A stretch of 63,671 nt of DNA from Chloroflexi bacterium GWB2_49_20 (GCA_001796335.1 MGMF01000023.1:209900-273570); one strand, 5' to 3'. Shown: positions 44,527 to 54,342, numbered from the stretch's first letter. Translations and numbers: made by a program. Notes: a model not told the origin generated them from the sequence alone.

Positions 44527-45567
44527 TCATTCCACGACATCAACTCTCGTCCCATAATCCAGAAATCGATATTTCACATCAGGTGGGACTACCGGTTGTG
44601 TCCAGCGATAGAGCCATTTGGCAGCTTGGCAGGAAACATTAATGCAACCATGGCTGCGCGGGGAGCCAAAATCATTATGCCAGAAAGTCCCATGAAATGC
44701 CACTCCACTTTCGGTGATATAACTCACCCAGGGAACCCCTGGTAAGTCGAAACCATTTGAAGCCAGGTTGCCGGCAGCCATATGGGCAGATGGTCGTTTA
44801 TGGAATGTAATGTGCCTGCCGGAAGGGGTGGCAAAAATCCCATTGTTGAAACTACCACCCGTGGAAGCCCGGGTCATATAAACCGGTCTGTCAGCTTCGT
44901 ATGCTATTACCAATTGCTGGTTGAGATGCACTTCAATACGTTTAAGCTCCGCAGGTACCTCCGGAGATAGCAGGGACAGTTCCCCTTCGGGAATGAGACG
45001 CATATGGTTCGCAGGCACATATTGAAAAGTTTCAAATTTATCATCATTGACGCGATACCATAAATTTCTTTCATGGTCTGCAACGACTTCATCCACCCAA
45101 TGGGTGGTCTCATAATAGAACCGATAACGTGCTTCAGCAGATTTATTAGGATAAGCGCGTGCATCCGTAAAAGGAACGGTTACTTCTGCCAGATTATTAA
45201 TTTTAGGAAGTTGGACCACAGGGTCATTCAACATTGTTTTCACCGGTTGTATGGATCCTGAATAAGCATATCCCACTCCATTAACCTGGTACCACACCCG
45301 GTTATAGGCGCTGGGATCATCACTTATAGCAATACCGGTCAGAGGCAGAACTATATCGCGCCAGTAAATATTGATAATTTCATCATCAAAACTGGGGGAT
45401 TTGTGAATTTTAATGGTTGCATCAGTCACCCTCCCCTGTTGACTGGGAGTAATAAAAACATTGGCAATATCAGCCATGCTTTTGAATCGAGGCAGGAACA
45501 ACCCAAATAACCCCACTCCACCAAGCTTCAGAAAATCACGCCTGGAAATAGATGCAGATCCATTCAT
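44527..45567 (-). CDS. L,D-transpeptidase (YkuD) with Tat signal
   Basis: A 346-residue exported cell-wall enzyme. The twin-arginine signal ISRRDFLKLGGVGLFGLF is at residues 7-24. A middle region (~50-215) contains two SH3-like segments. The YkuD catalytic domain (~210-346) has the AFHGTFWHNDFG and SPRSHGCINVSCQAA motifs with the active-site cysteine. It forms 3-3 cross-links in peptidoglycan or attaches proteins to it. Export through Tat implies folding in the cytoplasm first. A second L,D-transpeptidase gene of another architecture lies 99 bp upstream. Confidence 0.92.
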   Translation of the reverse strand: MNGSASISRRDFLKLGGVGLFGLFLPRFKSMADIANVFITPSQQGRVTDATIKIHKSPSFDDEIINIYWRDIVLPLTGIAISDDPSAYNRVWYQVNGVGYAYSGSIQPVKTMLNDPVVQLPKINNLAEVTVPFTDARAYPNKSAEARYRFYYETTHWVDEVVADHERNLWYRVNDDKFETFQYVPANHMRLIPEGELSLLSPEVPAELKRIEVHLNQQLVIAYEADRPVYMTRASTGGSFNNGIFATPSGRHITFHKRPSAHMAAGNLASNGFDLPGVPWVSYITESGVAFHGTFWHNDFGSPRSHGCINVSCQAAKWLYRWTQPVVPPDVKYRFLDYGTRVDVVE

Positions 45568-45666
45568 CTTATATAAATTGTAACATCTTTGTGGACTATA
45601 TGCAGACTACCCAAATCCCACCAAACCTCGAGACAGGATCAGGAAATGGGACTGAAACGTATAATT

Positions 45667-46827
45667 TTAATAATGGATATTGACAAGGGTCCCCACCGAA
45701 GCCCAGTTGAACAGCAATTCGGAATCTGGAATGCTTAGATTGATGCAGCCATGGCTCATGGGCACTCCAAAATTGCTGTGCCAATAGGTACCATGCAAGC
45801 CATAACCTGAGTAAAAATACATTGTATAGGGTACATCTGGTAAATAATAACCTGGTCCGGCCATGTCTGTGTAACGCAATTTGATATAGATATTAAATTG
45901 CCCTGTTACAGTCGGATGGAGCCAGGTTCCTGTGGAAACCAGGAATGAATATACCAATGTGGAGCCTTCATAGGCATAAACCCTCTGCTCGGAAAGGTTT
46001 ACATCGATCCACCGTTCTCCCCCGCTTCCCGGTTCACCACTCGGTATTGGAATGGGGGTCCAGGTTGGCAGGGGTGTATTGGTTGGCAAGGGAGTATTGG
46101 TTGGAAGGGGTGTGTTGGTTGGTGAAGGCGTTAATGTATAAGTGGGTGTGGGCGTATAGGTTGGAGTGGGTGTATATGTCGGAGTAAAAGTAGCGGTGTA
46201 AGTGGGTTTCAAAACTCCGGCCAAGGCTGCCGGTAAAGAAGGAGTGACCTGCGCGTGTGAAATATTCTTACGCAGAAATGCCTGCACAGGCACCACATTT
46301 CCCGGCCAGATGGCCCATACACCAGCCAGTACACAAGCAACCAGGAGCAACAAGGGGAATAATGAAAGACGCCGGGAGGCCAACTCGCTGCTGGGTGTTT
46401 GTATGCCAGGTCGGGATTCTGCTTGTCGAAGGCTCGCATGTTTGGAAGGAGCCTGCATTGCAGAAATGGTGGTTGGATCCACCATCGGTTGGATTGGAGC
46501 CGAAGTTCTTATGTTTGGTTCAGCCGATGTAGGAAGTTTCTCGGTAACCGCGACCGGTGGGTTCTGGTTTCGCAGGCGTGTGACCGCCCAATGCATACCT
46601 TTGCGAGCAAACCTGCTTTGTGGGTTGATCACCAACGCCTTTTTTAAATAAGCCACACTCTCCTGCGGATCCACCAGGGCAGCCAGGATCAGCCAGGGTT
46701 CCTCCAATTCAGGCGCTTGCGAGACAGCTAATTCAGCCAGCCGTTTGGCCGTTTGACGATCGCCGCGTTGAAGTGCCCGACGGGCATCCATTAGTGTTTC
46801 GCTGACAAGAGGTGTCTCAGATTCCAT
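45667..46827 (-). CDS. L,D-transpeptidase (YkuD) with cytosolic TPR-like N-terminus
   Basis: A 386-residue membrane-anchored enzyme. Residues ~10-80 form a TPR-like helical repeat (ARRALQRGDRQTAKRLAELA, ...SVAYLKKALVINPQSRFARK) that would lie in the cytosol. A membrane helix is at ~155-175 (SLFPLLLLVACVLAGVWAIW). A Thr/Pro linker of TPTYTP and NTPLPT repeats (~215-260) spans the wall, and the YkuD domain (~270-386) carries HGTYWHSNFGVPMSHGCINL. The DNA for the linker is made of tandem 18-bp units, so its length may vary between strains. It is 8 nt after the amidase gene, so the two are one unit. Confidence 0.9.
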   Translation of the reverse strand: MESETPLVSETLMDARRALQRGDRQTAKRLAELAVSQAPELEEPWLILAALVDPQESVAYLKKALVINPQSRFARKGMHWAVTRLRNQNPPVAVTEKLPTSAEPNIRTSAPIQPMVDPTTISAMQAPSKHASLRQAESRPGIQTPSSELASRRLSLFPLLLLVACVLAGVWAIWPGNVVPVQAFLRKNISHAQVTPSLPAALAGVLKPTYTATFTPTYTPTPTYTPTPTYTLTPSPTNTPLPTNTPLPTNTPLPTWTPIPIPSGEPGSGGERWIDVNLSEQRVYAYEGSTLVYSFLVSTGTWLHPTVTGQFNIYIKLRYTDMAGPGYYLPDVPYTMYFYSGYGLHGTYWHSNFGVPMSHGCINLSIPDSELLFNWASVGTLVNIHY

Positions 46828-46835
46828 AACCTACA

Positions 46836-47705
46836 TCATGGATTTCCATCCGGCATGGGTGTGGCATCAATAGCTTCGTTGTTGAGATAGCAAATAATCC
46901 CATTAACAACTCCGGTTGCAATTTTATCAGGTTGTTGCGTCAGGAGTGCATAATCGATGGGATTGGAGAGAAAACCAGTTTCAATGATCGCCGCAGAAGT
47001 AGACGAGTCGATCTCTCTGAATGCATGATAATCTGTCATATCCGGTGTGATGCTTCCGGGATGATAAGGCAAATTGGTTTCTTTCTGGTAGCGATCATAC
47101 ATGCAATCTGCCAGGCGTTGGGAACGATCCGGGTTTTTGCCGTCGGTGCTTGGGGCGATCTTAAAACCCGTGGTTAATTCATTACTAATGACGCATGAAT
47201 CATTATGGATCGATACCAGTAGAACACCCTTGTACCCATCCAAGCGTGGGTCGTGTTCTTGCAGCAGATCCACCTGGTATAGTTTCTTGGAAGTCAATTG
47301 CTGCTGCACAATGGTCGCGATCTTTAGGTTGACATCCATTTCTGTCACCCCATTTGCACATACTGTACCAGAATCATATCCCCAATGCCCGGAGATAATC
47401 CCGATTCGTAATTCATCCGGATTGGAGACACCAACTAAATTGGTTTCTGGCTGGGGAGTTAGCAGCAAAGACAACCTCTCATTAAAATCACTGGTGAGGA
47501 TCGTTGGCGGAAAAGCTGTAAAGATGGTTGCCAACACCAGCGCAACACTCAGTGTTGTTTGCAGAATTTTGCCAGAACGTATGGGATTCTTTTGGCGATT
47601 TTCAGGGGGAAGAGTGGATGTATTCATCGTTGGTTTAATGTTACCTAACTCAGAATTAAAAAGCAAGCGATTTACTGGGGTCAATGTCTGGTCAATATTG
47701 CCCAT
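46836..47705 (-). CDS. N-acetylmuramoyl-L-alanine amidase (Amidase_3)
   Basis: A 289-residue zinc amidase that cuts the bond between muramic acid and the stem peptide. Zinc ligands and catalytic Glu are seen in RIGIISGHWGYDSG (~105, with GHWG for the usual GHGG), VTEMDVNLKIA (~128), VSIHNDSC (~175) and AIIETGFLSN (~250). A single membrane helix (~45-65) anchors it outside. ATG 47705 gives a 26-residue longer N-terminus; ATG 47627 is an equal candidate, as neither has a clear ribosome-binding site. Its pairing with an L,D-transpeptidase suggests joint wall remodelling. Confidence 0.9.
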   Translation of the reverse strand: MGNIDQTLTPVNRLLFNSELGNIKPTMNTSTLPPENRQKNPIRSGKILQTTLSVALVLATIFTAFPPTILTSDFNERLSLLLTPQPETNLVGVSNPDELRIGIISGHWGYDSGTVCANGVTEMDVNLKIATIVQQQLTSKKLYQVDLLQEHDPRLDGYKGVLLVSIHNDSCVISNELTTGFKIAPSTDGKNPDRSQRLADCMYDRYQKETNLPYHPGSITPDMTDYHAFREIDSSTSAAIIETGFLSNPIDYALLTQQPDKIATGVVNGIICYLNNEAIDATPMPDGNP

Positions 47706-47758
47706 TTTCTTTGCTGGATGAGTCCACTTTCATGATACTCTAACCGCCATAAACAACA

Positions 47759-48595
47759 CTAGTGACTTTCCTGGTATTCCAGAACATAATAACTACGACC
47801 ATGCTCATATAAAAAGTCGATCACAGTGTACCTGTTCGCAAACGCATATTCAAGGATCTCCCTGCTTGCCTGTCTCCAGGCCTTCGCAAGAGGAAAATTG
47901 ACAGTCTTCAAAGCCAAATAATCACTGCGAATTTCAATTGAGAGTAACACATGGTTCAATTTTGGCATACCGGAAGGTGGTTCCATTTCTTTTGTTGAGT
48001 TAAGAATCTCTACATCCATTTCCAAAAGATCATCCAGGTGCAGTCCATGATCATCAGGGGAATTTAAACATTTTTCCACCCGGCATGAATCCAGATGCCA
48101 ATCCACCTGGAAGCGGTCTGAGTCCAACCCGGTGTTTAATCCGTCACGCATCTGCCCATAAGCTGATCGTCTGTAGGTATTGCTTACTGCTCCCAGTCTG
48201 GTGATATTTAAGTATGCATTCCGACTGAGTAATGGATCGTAAGTCCATGTGATCAGGTTAAGGCCTTGTTTGAGGACAAATCGCCGCTGGGTACACTTAA
48301 GCGCAAACCCTAAGCCAGCGTCACGGAAATCCGGGTGAACCCCAAGCATATGTGAACAGTGTTTTAATTGCAATCCATTTTGGGTTGCAACCAACCCGGG
48401 AAAGCCAAACAACATGCCAACCAGCCTGTTGTTTGCATAAGCCCCCAGCACCAGGCCTCCATTATGTATGGCAGCCAGAAACACATGCACAGGTACAATA
48501 TCACGTTGACTGCCTGGCCAGATCACATCCTGCAAGGCCTCGATCTCCTCCAGGGTTTCTGGAGTTTCAAGCTGGCGAATTTCCCAATTAACCAT
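47759..48595 (-). CDS. GNAT-superfamily acetyltransferase (COG3375-like)
   Basis: A 278-residue protein. The N-terminal half (~1-150) follows the GNAT fold with GGLVLGAYANNRLVGMLFGF and the acyl-CoA region HMLGVHPDFRDAGLGFALK (~85-103). The C-terminal half (~190-278) is a further alpha/beta domain. It resembles the large, poorly studied COG3375 group whose substrates are unknown. It overlaps the upstream NAD(P)-binding gene by 8 nt, so the two are translated together. Confidence 0.82.
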   Translation of the reverse strand: MVNWEIRQLETPETLEEIEALQDVIWPGSQRDIVPVHVFLAAIHNGGLVLGAYANNRLVGMLFGFPGLVATQNGLQLKHCSHMLGVHPDFRDAGLGFALKCTQRRFVLKQGLNLITWTYDPLLSRNAYLNITRLGAVSNTYRRSAYGQMRDGLNTGLDSDRFQVDWHLDSCRVEKCLNSPDDHGLHLDDLLEMDVEILNSTKEMEPPSGMPKLNHVLLSIEIRSDYLALKTVNFPLAKAWRQASREILEYAFANRYTVIDFLYEHGRSYYVLEYQESH

Positions 48596-49526
48596 GGCGG
48601 GTAAAAATCCTGCTGAGCAATTTCTTGTTCCAATTGACCCCGCGTAAATGATCCAATTTGGTTGAAAAACGTGCCGGCATTAATCCAAATAATCGTGGCA
48701 CAGAATCAACACTACACAGACGATCTACTGCCAGGTAATCCAACCAGAATACCGTGCTGGGAAAACGAGGGAAGACATTTTCTGCCACAACCGTTAATGC
48801 CCGCATATATGGGTTGGGCCAGAAAACCAGCAGCCGGCGTTTTTTGATCACTTCCATGATGGTCCGAACGATTTTCTCCAGGCTGATATACTCACTGCCG
48901 CCCACTTCCAACACCTTATTGATGGTATCTGGGTCATGCAGTGCCCACAAAAAACAGGTCACCAGGTCTTCAATCCATAAAGGTTGCAAAATGGTTTTCC
49001 CTTTCCCAGGCAAGGGCAGGAAACCGGGAGATGAATTTATTAGCAGTGACAAACCCGTGGTAAACCCATCATCCGGGCCAAAGAGAATGGATGAGCGTAG
49101 AATGGTATATTTAACTCCACTCTCACGGATATGCTCTTCGGCTATTCCCTTGGCTTTAAGTACAGGGAAACCTGAAGCTCGATCGGCATCCAGGTGGCTG
49201 AGATAGAACAGCCTCTCAATTCGGGCACTCGCTGCTGCCTTTGCAAGAGTGCGTGTGCCATTAATATCGATCAACTCAAGGTTGGTCCGGGCACCCTGGT
49301 TTTCCCCTCCAGCCAGGTGATAAATCACGTCCACCCCCCGCATGGCGGCTCGTAAACCGCTTTCATCATTTAAACTGGTTACAGCTACCTCCACAGGTAC
49401 ACCCAAAGGCACATTGGGGGTGCGTTGGGAAGGTCGTAAAAGCAATCGTACTGCGTGCCCGTTGTTTACCAATTGCCGCACGAGTGTACGCCCGACGAAG
49501 CCTGTTCCTCCGGTGATCAGAATCAT
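48588..49526 (-). CDS. NAD(P)-binding SDR protein (NmrA/NDUFA9-like)
   Basis: A 312-residue atypical short-chain dehydrogenase: MILITGGTGFVGRTLVRQL at the N-terminus binds NAD(P). No clear YxxxK catalytic pair is visible, in line with the NDUFA9-type binding proteins rather than active reductases. An open frame extends 81 nt further upstream (49607), but the Rossmann motif argues for ATG 49526. TATAAT lies 7 nt before this ATG, so the mRNA would begin one base before the start codon and carry no ribosome-binding site. It overlaps the GNAT gene by 8 nt. Confidence 0.85.
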   Translation of the reverse strand: MILITGGTGFVGRTLVRQLVNNGHAVRLLLRPSQRTPNVPLGVPVEVAVTSLNDESGLRAAMRGVDVIYHLAGGENQGARTNLELIDINGTRTLAKAAASARIERLFYLSHLDADRASGFPVLKAKGIAEEHIRESGVKYTILRSSILFGPDDGFTTGLSLLINSSPGFLPLPGKGKTILQPLWIEDLVTCFLWALHDPDTINKVLEVGGSEYISLEKIVRTIMEVIKKRRLLVFWPNPYMRALTVVAENVFPRFPSTVFWLDYLAVDRLCSVDSVPRLFGLMPARFSTKLDHLRGVNWNKKLLSRIFTRHG

Positions 49527-49672
49527 TGAATGGATTATAGCAGGAAAGGGGCTGACAAATTGAACGTTTTTTTCAGCCGATCCCCAGGCAAATAAGGATA
49601 TAATCACCCTTGCATACCAGAAGGCTTCTTAGCCTTCTCTCTGGTATTAATGTCAAATAATAATGGAGTTGG

Positions 49673-50782
49673 ATGATTATTATGAACCTGAATCTTATTG
49701 GCGGATTGGCCTTCCTGGCAGTCTTTGCCGGCATCATACTTACACACGAATTGGGGCATTTCATCGTTGCCAGGCTGGTCGGTATTGAAGTCGAGGAATT
49801 TGGAATCGGCTTCCCCCCACGAATCCTTACTCTTTTCACCTGGAAAGGCACAAAATTCTCTCTGAACTGGATACCCTTGGGAGGTTTTAATCGCATGAAA
49901 GGCGAGGATGATCCAAATTCCACCGATGGGTTTTCCTTTGCGAAACCTTGGGCACGCATTATAACTCTACTGGCAGGCTCGGGCATGAATCTGATTACCG
50001 CCATCCTGGCATTCAGCATCCTATACACTCAGGTGGGCATCCCCGACCCGACCAGTGCACAGATCTTGGAAGTCTCGTCTAATTCACCTGCTCAACAAGC
50101 TGGGTTAATGGTTGATGATATAGTTCTCAGCGCTGGCTCTCAAAAAGTTACCAGTACTGATCAATTGCGAAACATCATTTTGGCCAACCTTGACCAGCCT
50201 CTCCCGTTGACCATCCAACGCGGCAATGAAGTTTTGGATATTGTAGTCACCCCGGATAGCAACCGCCCGGCTAGTGATGGAGCCACCGGCATCATGCTGG
50301 GCAACAGGCTCGAACCAGCCAATTCATGGTTTGCCACACTCCCCATCAGCTTGCGGGCTACATATGAAACCGGGCGTGAACTTCTCTCCTTGCCCGGGCG
50401 CATGATCGCAGGTGTGATCAAGCCATCTGAGGCGGAATTGCTTGGACCGCGCAGCATTTGGAATTTGTTCCAACAATCCGTCCGGCGCGATGTGGAAAGC
50501 CGTCAACCGATCACTGGAAGCCAGCCGCAATTGCCGACTAACTATACTCTCACCGGTATCATCTCTCTAACTCTCTCCTTGGGGTTGATCAACCTCCTGC
50601 CAATACCAGCATTGGATGGCGGCAGGATACTTTTCATCCTTCCCGAGCTGATCTTTCGTAAACGCATTCCTCCCAAATACGAAAGCATGATCCACGGGGT
50701 CAGTTTCTTGGTCCTGCTTACTTTATTGGGTTACTTCTATATATTGGATTTCATCCATCCGGTGAATATTATCCTTCCATAG
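49673..50782 (+). CDS. rseP: Site-2 zinc metalloprotease, RseP/MmpA type
   Basis: A 369-residue membrane protease. The zinc motif HExxH is in THELGHFIVARLVG (~25), the third ligand region in LLPIPALDGGRILF (~310), and a PDZ domain lies between (~120-200: SPAQQAGLMVDDIVLSAGSQ). It cuts membrane-bound anti-sigma factors or signal-peptide remnants within the bilayer. The ATG at 49673 or 49682 could start it; neither has a strong ribosome-binding site. It is followed 15 nt later by a HEAT-repeat gene. In many bacteria this protease gene is next to dxr or ispC; that is not so here. Confidence 0.93.
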   Translation: MIIMNLNLIGGLAFLAVFAGIILTHELGHFIVARLVGIEVEEFGIGFPPRILTLFTWKGTKFSLNWIPLGGFNRMKGEDDPNSTDGFSFAKPWARIITLLAGSGMNLITAILAFSILYTQVGIPDPTSAQILEVSSNSPAQQAGLMVDDIVLSAGSQKVTSTDQLRNIILANLDQPLPLTIQRGNEVLDIVVTPDSNRPASDGATGIMLGNRLEPANSWFATLPISLRATYETGRELLSLPGRMIAGVIKPSEAELLGPRSIWNLFQQSVRRDVESRQPITGSQPQLPTNYTLTGIISLTLSLGLINLLPIPALDGGRILFILPELIFRKRIPPKYESMIHGVSFLVLLTLLGYFYILDFIHPVNIILP

Positions 50783-50797
50783 AATCAGGAATCGTAA

Positions 50798-51781
50798 ATG
50801 GCAGAGATTGTCCCTTTCAGTACAGTTATTAAAGCCTTGCTCGATGAGAATAATCCTTTTCCTGCCAGGTATTTGCACCAGTTTTCTGATATTGAACCTG
50901 ACCACCTTAAGGCTCTTATAAAAGCCTGGCCAGGTATTACCATCACTCGCAAACAGAATTTACTGGAAGACCTGGAAAACCTGGCCGAAAAAGACACGCT
51001 TCTTTCCTTCGATGCTCTGGCTGCCAGCCTGCTTAAAGACACGGAGGCAACCGTTCGCACACTGGCGATCCGTTTGTTGTGGGAATGCGAGGATGTCAGG
51101 TTGGTACCTGAATTCCTGAAAATATTAACCACAGATTCATCCGCAATAACATCTGCAGCAGCAGCCACCGCCCTGGGTCTTTTTATCTACCTGGGAGAAT
51201 TGGAAGAAATACCGGGCCATACCTTGAAGTTTGTAGAAGATGAGCTTTTCAAGGCAGCCCGTGGAGCTAAAGACTCCCTCGTGCGACGCAGGGCGATCGA
51301 AGCTCTGGGTGCATCTTCACATCCGGAAGTGACGGAATTGATCGAATCAACCTATTCGGCTTCTGACCCCGATTGGATCGTCAGTGCATTATTCGCAATG
51401 GGTCGCTCATGTGACCATCGCTGGGAAAAAGAGGTGATCGCCCATTTGCATCATCCAGACAATGATGTACGCATGGAAGCCATCCAGGCAGCCGGAGAAA
51501 TAAACCTGGATGCAGCCCGTCCGCTCCTGTTGGAACAACTGGAAGATGATGAGGATCAAGAAATCCAGCATGCCATTCTTTGGTCTCTTTCCCAGATCGG
51601 GGGGGAAGGTGTGCGCCACCGTTTGGATGAATTTATTGAAACGATTGATGACCCTGAAGAACAAGATTTCCTGGAAGAAGTTCTAGAAAACCTGAAAATC
51701 ACTGAAGAAATGGCTTCATTTGATTTTCTGGACCTGGATTCTGGTGATGAGTTGGATGATGAGTTGGATCTCGATGAATGA
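50798..51781 (+). CDS. HEAT-repeat protein with acidic tail
   Basis: A 327-residue soluble helical-repeat protein. At least six HEAT-type repeats are visible, for example SLVRRRAIEALGASSHPEVT, HPDNDVRMEAIQAAGEINLD and DDEDQEIQHAILWSLSQIGG. The last 20 residues (SGDELDDELDLDE and before) are highly acidic. It is likely a protein-binding scaffold. It follows the site-2 protease by 15 nt, so they are co-transcribed, but no functional link is known. The 230 bp after it have only a weak CCCCT/AGGGG stem. Confidence 0.85.
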   Translation: MAEIVPFSTVIKALLDENNPFPARYLHQFSDIEPDHLKALIKAWPGITITRKQNLLEDLENLAEKDTLLSFDALAASLLKDTEATVRTLAIRLLWECEDVRLVPEFLKILTTDSSAITSAAAATALGLFIYLGELEEIPGHTLKFVEDELFKAARGAKDSLVRRRAIEALGASSHPEVTELIESTYSASDPDWIVSALFAMGRSCDHRWEKEVIAHLHHPDNDVRMEAIQAAGEINLDAARPLLLEQLEDDEDQEIQHAILWSLSQIGGEGVRHRLDEFIETIDDPEEQDFLEEVLENLKITEEMASFDFLDLDSGDELDDELDLDE

Positions 51782-52013
51782 AGCCCCTCCCAATAGATCA
51801 GAAGGGGTAAATAGGGTAATCCTCTATATTACAGTGCTCCGAGCCTCTGGTGTTGATGAAGCTTCCAGATGAATCCGGAAATGGCATAACAACACCAATA
51901 TAGTAAAAGATGGGTTGAGGACGAAACTTAGTAACATTTCCACTTATAATTTAACAGTCCAAAGCCCAACATTGTATTCTACTAACCTCATTTAATTCTT
52001 TCTTGGAGTAGCT

Positions 52014-52925
52014 TTGACAGAATTACTTCAAATCTTTGCAAACAACCTGCTGCCCATCTTGTTGATCAGCGGCACCGGGTTTCTCATCGGCAAATATCTC
52101 CACGTTGAACCACGTACATTCGGACGTATCATTTTCTATATTCTTTACCCGGCATTGGTATTGGATTTACTCACCCGGAACCAACTCTCACTTGTCGACA
52201 TCCTTAAAACGTCGGGCTTTGCATTAAGCGTCTTGATAGTATCCGGCAGTCTTACATTTCTGGTTGGTTACCTGTTCAAATTGGAACGCCCGATTCTCAT
52301 GGCTGTCCTGCTGACCAGTGTTTTCGCCAATAGTGGTAACTACGGACTTCCTCTCATCTCTTTTGCATTTGGGCAGGATGCCCTGGCGTATGCCTCCATT
52401 TATTACATTACAATCGCTTTATTATTCAACACGCTGGGGGTTTTAATCGCCTCCATGGGGCATTTGAATTTCAAAGATGCCTTGTTGGGTATGCTCAAGG
52501 TACCCACCATTTACGCCATTATTGTCGCCATGATCATCGTGCGGACTGGTTGGGTAATGCCCTCCCCACTGGAGCGCACTGTCACCTTACTGGCTGGCGG
52601 CGCCATTCCTTGCATGCTCATTCTGCTCGGGTTGGAACTTCAACGCGCCCAATGGAGCAAGAATATCATGGCGATATCCATAAGTGTTTTCATGCGGCTG
52701 ATCATTGGTCCGCTTGTTGGATGGGGATTGAGTATATTATTTGGTCTGAAGGGAGCATTCCGCCAGGCCGGAGTAACCGATGCATCGCTTCCGACAGCAG
52801 TTATGACCACCATTCTTGCAACCGAATATAATCTGGAACCATCCCTGGTGACAGCCATTGTCTTCACAAGCACCGTACTCAGTCCACTTACCTTGACTCC
52901 GGTCTTGTTTATTTTAGGTAAGTAA
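52014..52925 (+). CDS. AEC family transporter (auxin efflux carrier/malonate-type)
   Basis: A 303-residue protein of about ten membrane helices in two inverted five-helix halves. TSVFANSGNYGLPLISFAFG (~105) is the signature of the first half, and ASLPTAVMTTILATEYNLEP (~260) of the second. AEC carriers export or import organic anions with ion gradients. The start is TTG 52014, with TTGGAG in front and no suitable ATG. It is a single gene; no catabolic neighbour gives the substrate. Confidence 0.88.
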   Translation: MTELLQIFANNLLPILLISGTGFLIGKYLHVEPRTFGRIIFYILYPALVLDLLTRNQLSLVDILKTSGFALSVLIVSGSLTFLVGYLFKLERPILMAVLLTSVFANSGNYGLPLISFAFGQDALAYASIYYITIALLFNTLGVLIASMGHLNFKDALLGMLKVPTIYAIIVAMIIVRTGWVMPSPLERTVTLLAGGAIPCMLILLGLELQRAQWSKNIMAISISVFMRLIIGPLVGWGLSILFGLKGAFRQAGVTDASLPTAVMTTILATEYNLEPSLVTAIVFTSTVLSPLTLTPVLFILGK

Positions 52926-53130
52926 ATACTGATCTTATTATTCACTTGAAAACATCCAAAACTTCGCTGCTCCCATTGTAGCCCGCTTTCGCACAGACAT
53001 CAGTTCAAATGTCAGATATCAGATTGATTCCACATTTGGTCGTGAAATCACCATCACTGCCCAAATCTTGGATTCTGACGCCGACAAAGATATATTCTTC
53101 TTTTTCCAGTATGAGAAGTTGAAGCAGGAA

Positions 53131-53427
53131 ATGATGCCATACATACATGAACCAGGATGCATTCATATATTTGTCAGTGGTAAGGTACAGGGGGTGGGTT
53201 TTCGGGCATTTGTACAACGCACAGCAAATGTGCTTGGGTTATCTGGGTGGGTTCGCAATGTTGGTTATAACCAGGTTGAAGCCATTGCTGAAGGCAGCCC
53301 GGATGTTCTAAAGCGTTTTCTGGAAACCATACGGGTTGGCCCGCGGGGTGGACGCGTTGACGATGTGAATTTTAATTGGGAAGTTCCGCTTGGGGAATTC
53401 GATCGTTTTGAAATAAGGTACCGCTAA
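53131..53427 (+). CDS. acyP: Acylphosphatase
   Basis: A 98-residue small alpha/beta enzyme hydrolysing carboxyl-phosphate bonds. The phosphate loop is in VSGKVQGVGFRAFVQRTANV with the catalytic Arg, and the catalytic Asn is in SGWVRNVGYNQVEAIAEG. An open frame runs 63 nt further upstream, but the family's normal length favours ATG 53131 or 53134; AGGAA lies just before. It is convergent with radC, 18 nt away. Glycolytic or amino-acid acyl-phosphates are the usual substrates. Confidence 0.92.
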   Translation: MMPYIHEPGCIHIFVSGKVQGVGFRAFVQRTANVLGLSGWVRNVGYNQVEAIAEGSPDVLKRFLETIRVGPRGGRVDDVNFNWEVPLGEFDRFEIRYR

Positions 53428-53445
53428 AAGTATTGGATAACTGCT

Positions 53446-54150
53446 TTAAACAAAACCCAAACCGCGCTGCTTGAGCGAAACATGACCGTGCCTGGCGATG
53501 ACAATATGGTCCAGTACATCCACATCCAGTAATTTGCCAGCCTGGACAATGGCGCGCGTCATGGCAACATCGTCCGGGCTGGGAGTGGGGTCGCCGCTCG
53601 GATGATTATGAATGACGATCAAGGAGGGTGCGTTTCTGCGCACAGCGGGAGTGAAGATCTCCGCCACCCGCACCTGGGATGAATTGACTGAACCACGGTA
53701 CACTTCCACGCTTTCGAGTATGTGATTGCGTGTGTCCATCAAGATCACCATCAGCACTTCCTGTTCCAGTTCGGCCAGATCATATTTATAAATCTCAGCC
53801 ACGTCTTCAGGACTACTGATGATGACCCGCTTTTCGGAATCCCCTTGTTTCAATCTGCTGCCCAACTCGATGGCCGCTTTAATTTGGGCGGCTTTGGCTG
53901 CTCCCACACCATGCTGGTTGCAGATCTCTGCCAGGGAAGCGCGCTGGATCCCTTCCAGCCCGCCAAATTTATCCAACAATCGTTGGCCGACTTGTATGGC
54001 ATTTTCGCCGGGGACTCCCGTGCGCAGCAGGATTGCCAACAATTCTGCTTTACTTAAGCTTTTGGCTCCTCTTTCTGCCAGGCGTTCGCGTGGACGGTCT
54101 GAAGCTTCCAGGTCGATGATGCGGTAGTCGGGTTTGGGTTCATTCCTCAT
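53446..54150 (-). CDS. radC: RadC family JAB/MPN-domain protein
   Basis: A 234-residue protein. N-terminal helix-hairpin-helix region (~20-90: RLAERGAKSLSKAELLAIL) and a C-terminal JAB metalloprotease-like domain (~110-234) with the metal motif SLIVIHNHPSGDPTPSPDD. The name comes from a DNA-repair link that is now doubted; the JAB domain suggests a zinc hydrolase. It is a single gene; the ATG at 54150 gives the usual RadC start with PDYRIIDLEASDRPRERL close by. Confidence 0.95.
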   Translation of the reverse strand: MRNEPKPDYRIIDLEASDRPRERLAERGAKSLSKAELLAILLRTGVPGENAIQVGQRLLDKFGGLEGIQRASLAEICNQHGVGAAKAAQIKAAIELGSRLKQGDSEKRVIISSPEDVAEIYKYDLAELEQEVLMVILMDTRNHILESVEVYRGSVNSSQVRVAEIFTPAVRRNAPSLIVIHNHPSGDPTPSPDDVAMTRAIVQAGKLLDVDVLDHIVIARHGHVSLKQRGLGFV

Positions 54151-54301
54151 GAATACTTCCTTATGACCGGGATTTAACTTGTATTCCAGTTGGCAATATC
54201 AAAGACCCCATCACTATACAATGAGATTTACGATATAACAAGTTGTTTTCACTTCCAATTCCATGCTCACAACAGGAGAGTGTATGTTTAAGGCCTCCAG
54301 C

Positions 54302-54330
54302 TTGACATTCATCAATGGGTCAGATACAAT
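54302..54330 (+). promoter_or_regulatory. Promoter of tRNA-Ala(CGC)
   Basis: TTGACA (54302-54307), 17-bp spacer, TACAAT (54325-54330), 12 nt before the tRNA. Confidence 0.85.
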
Positions 54331-54342
54331 CTGCTCACTTAC

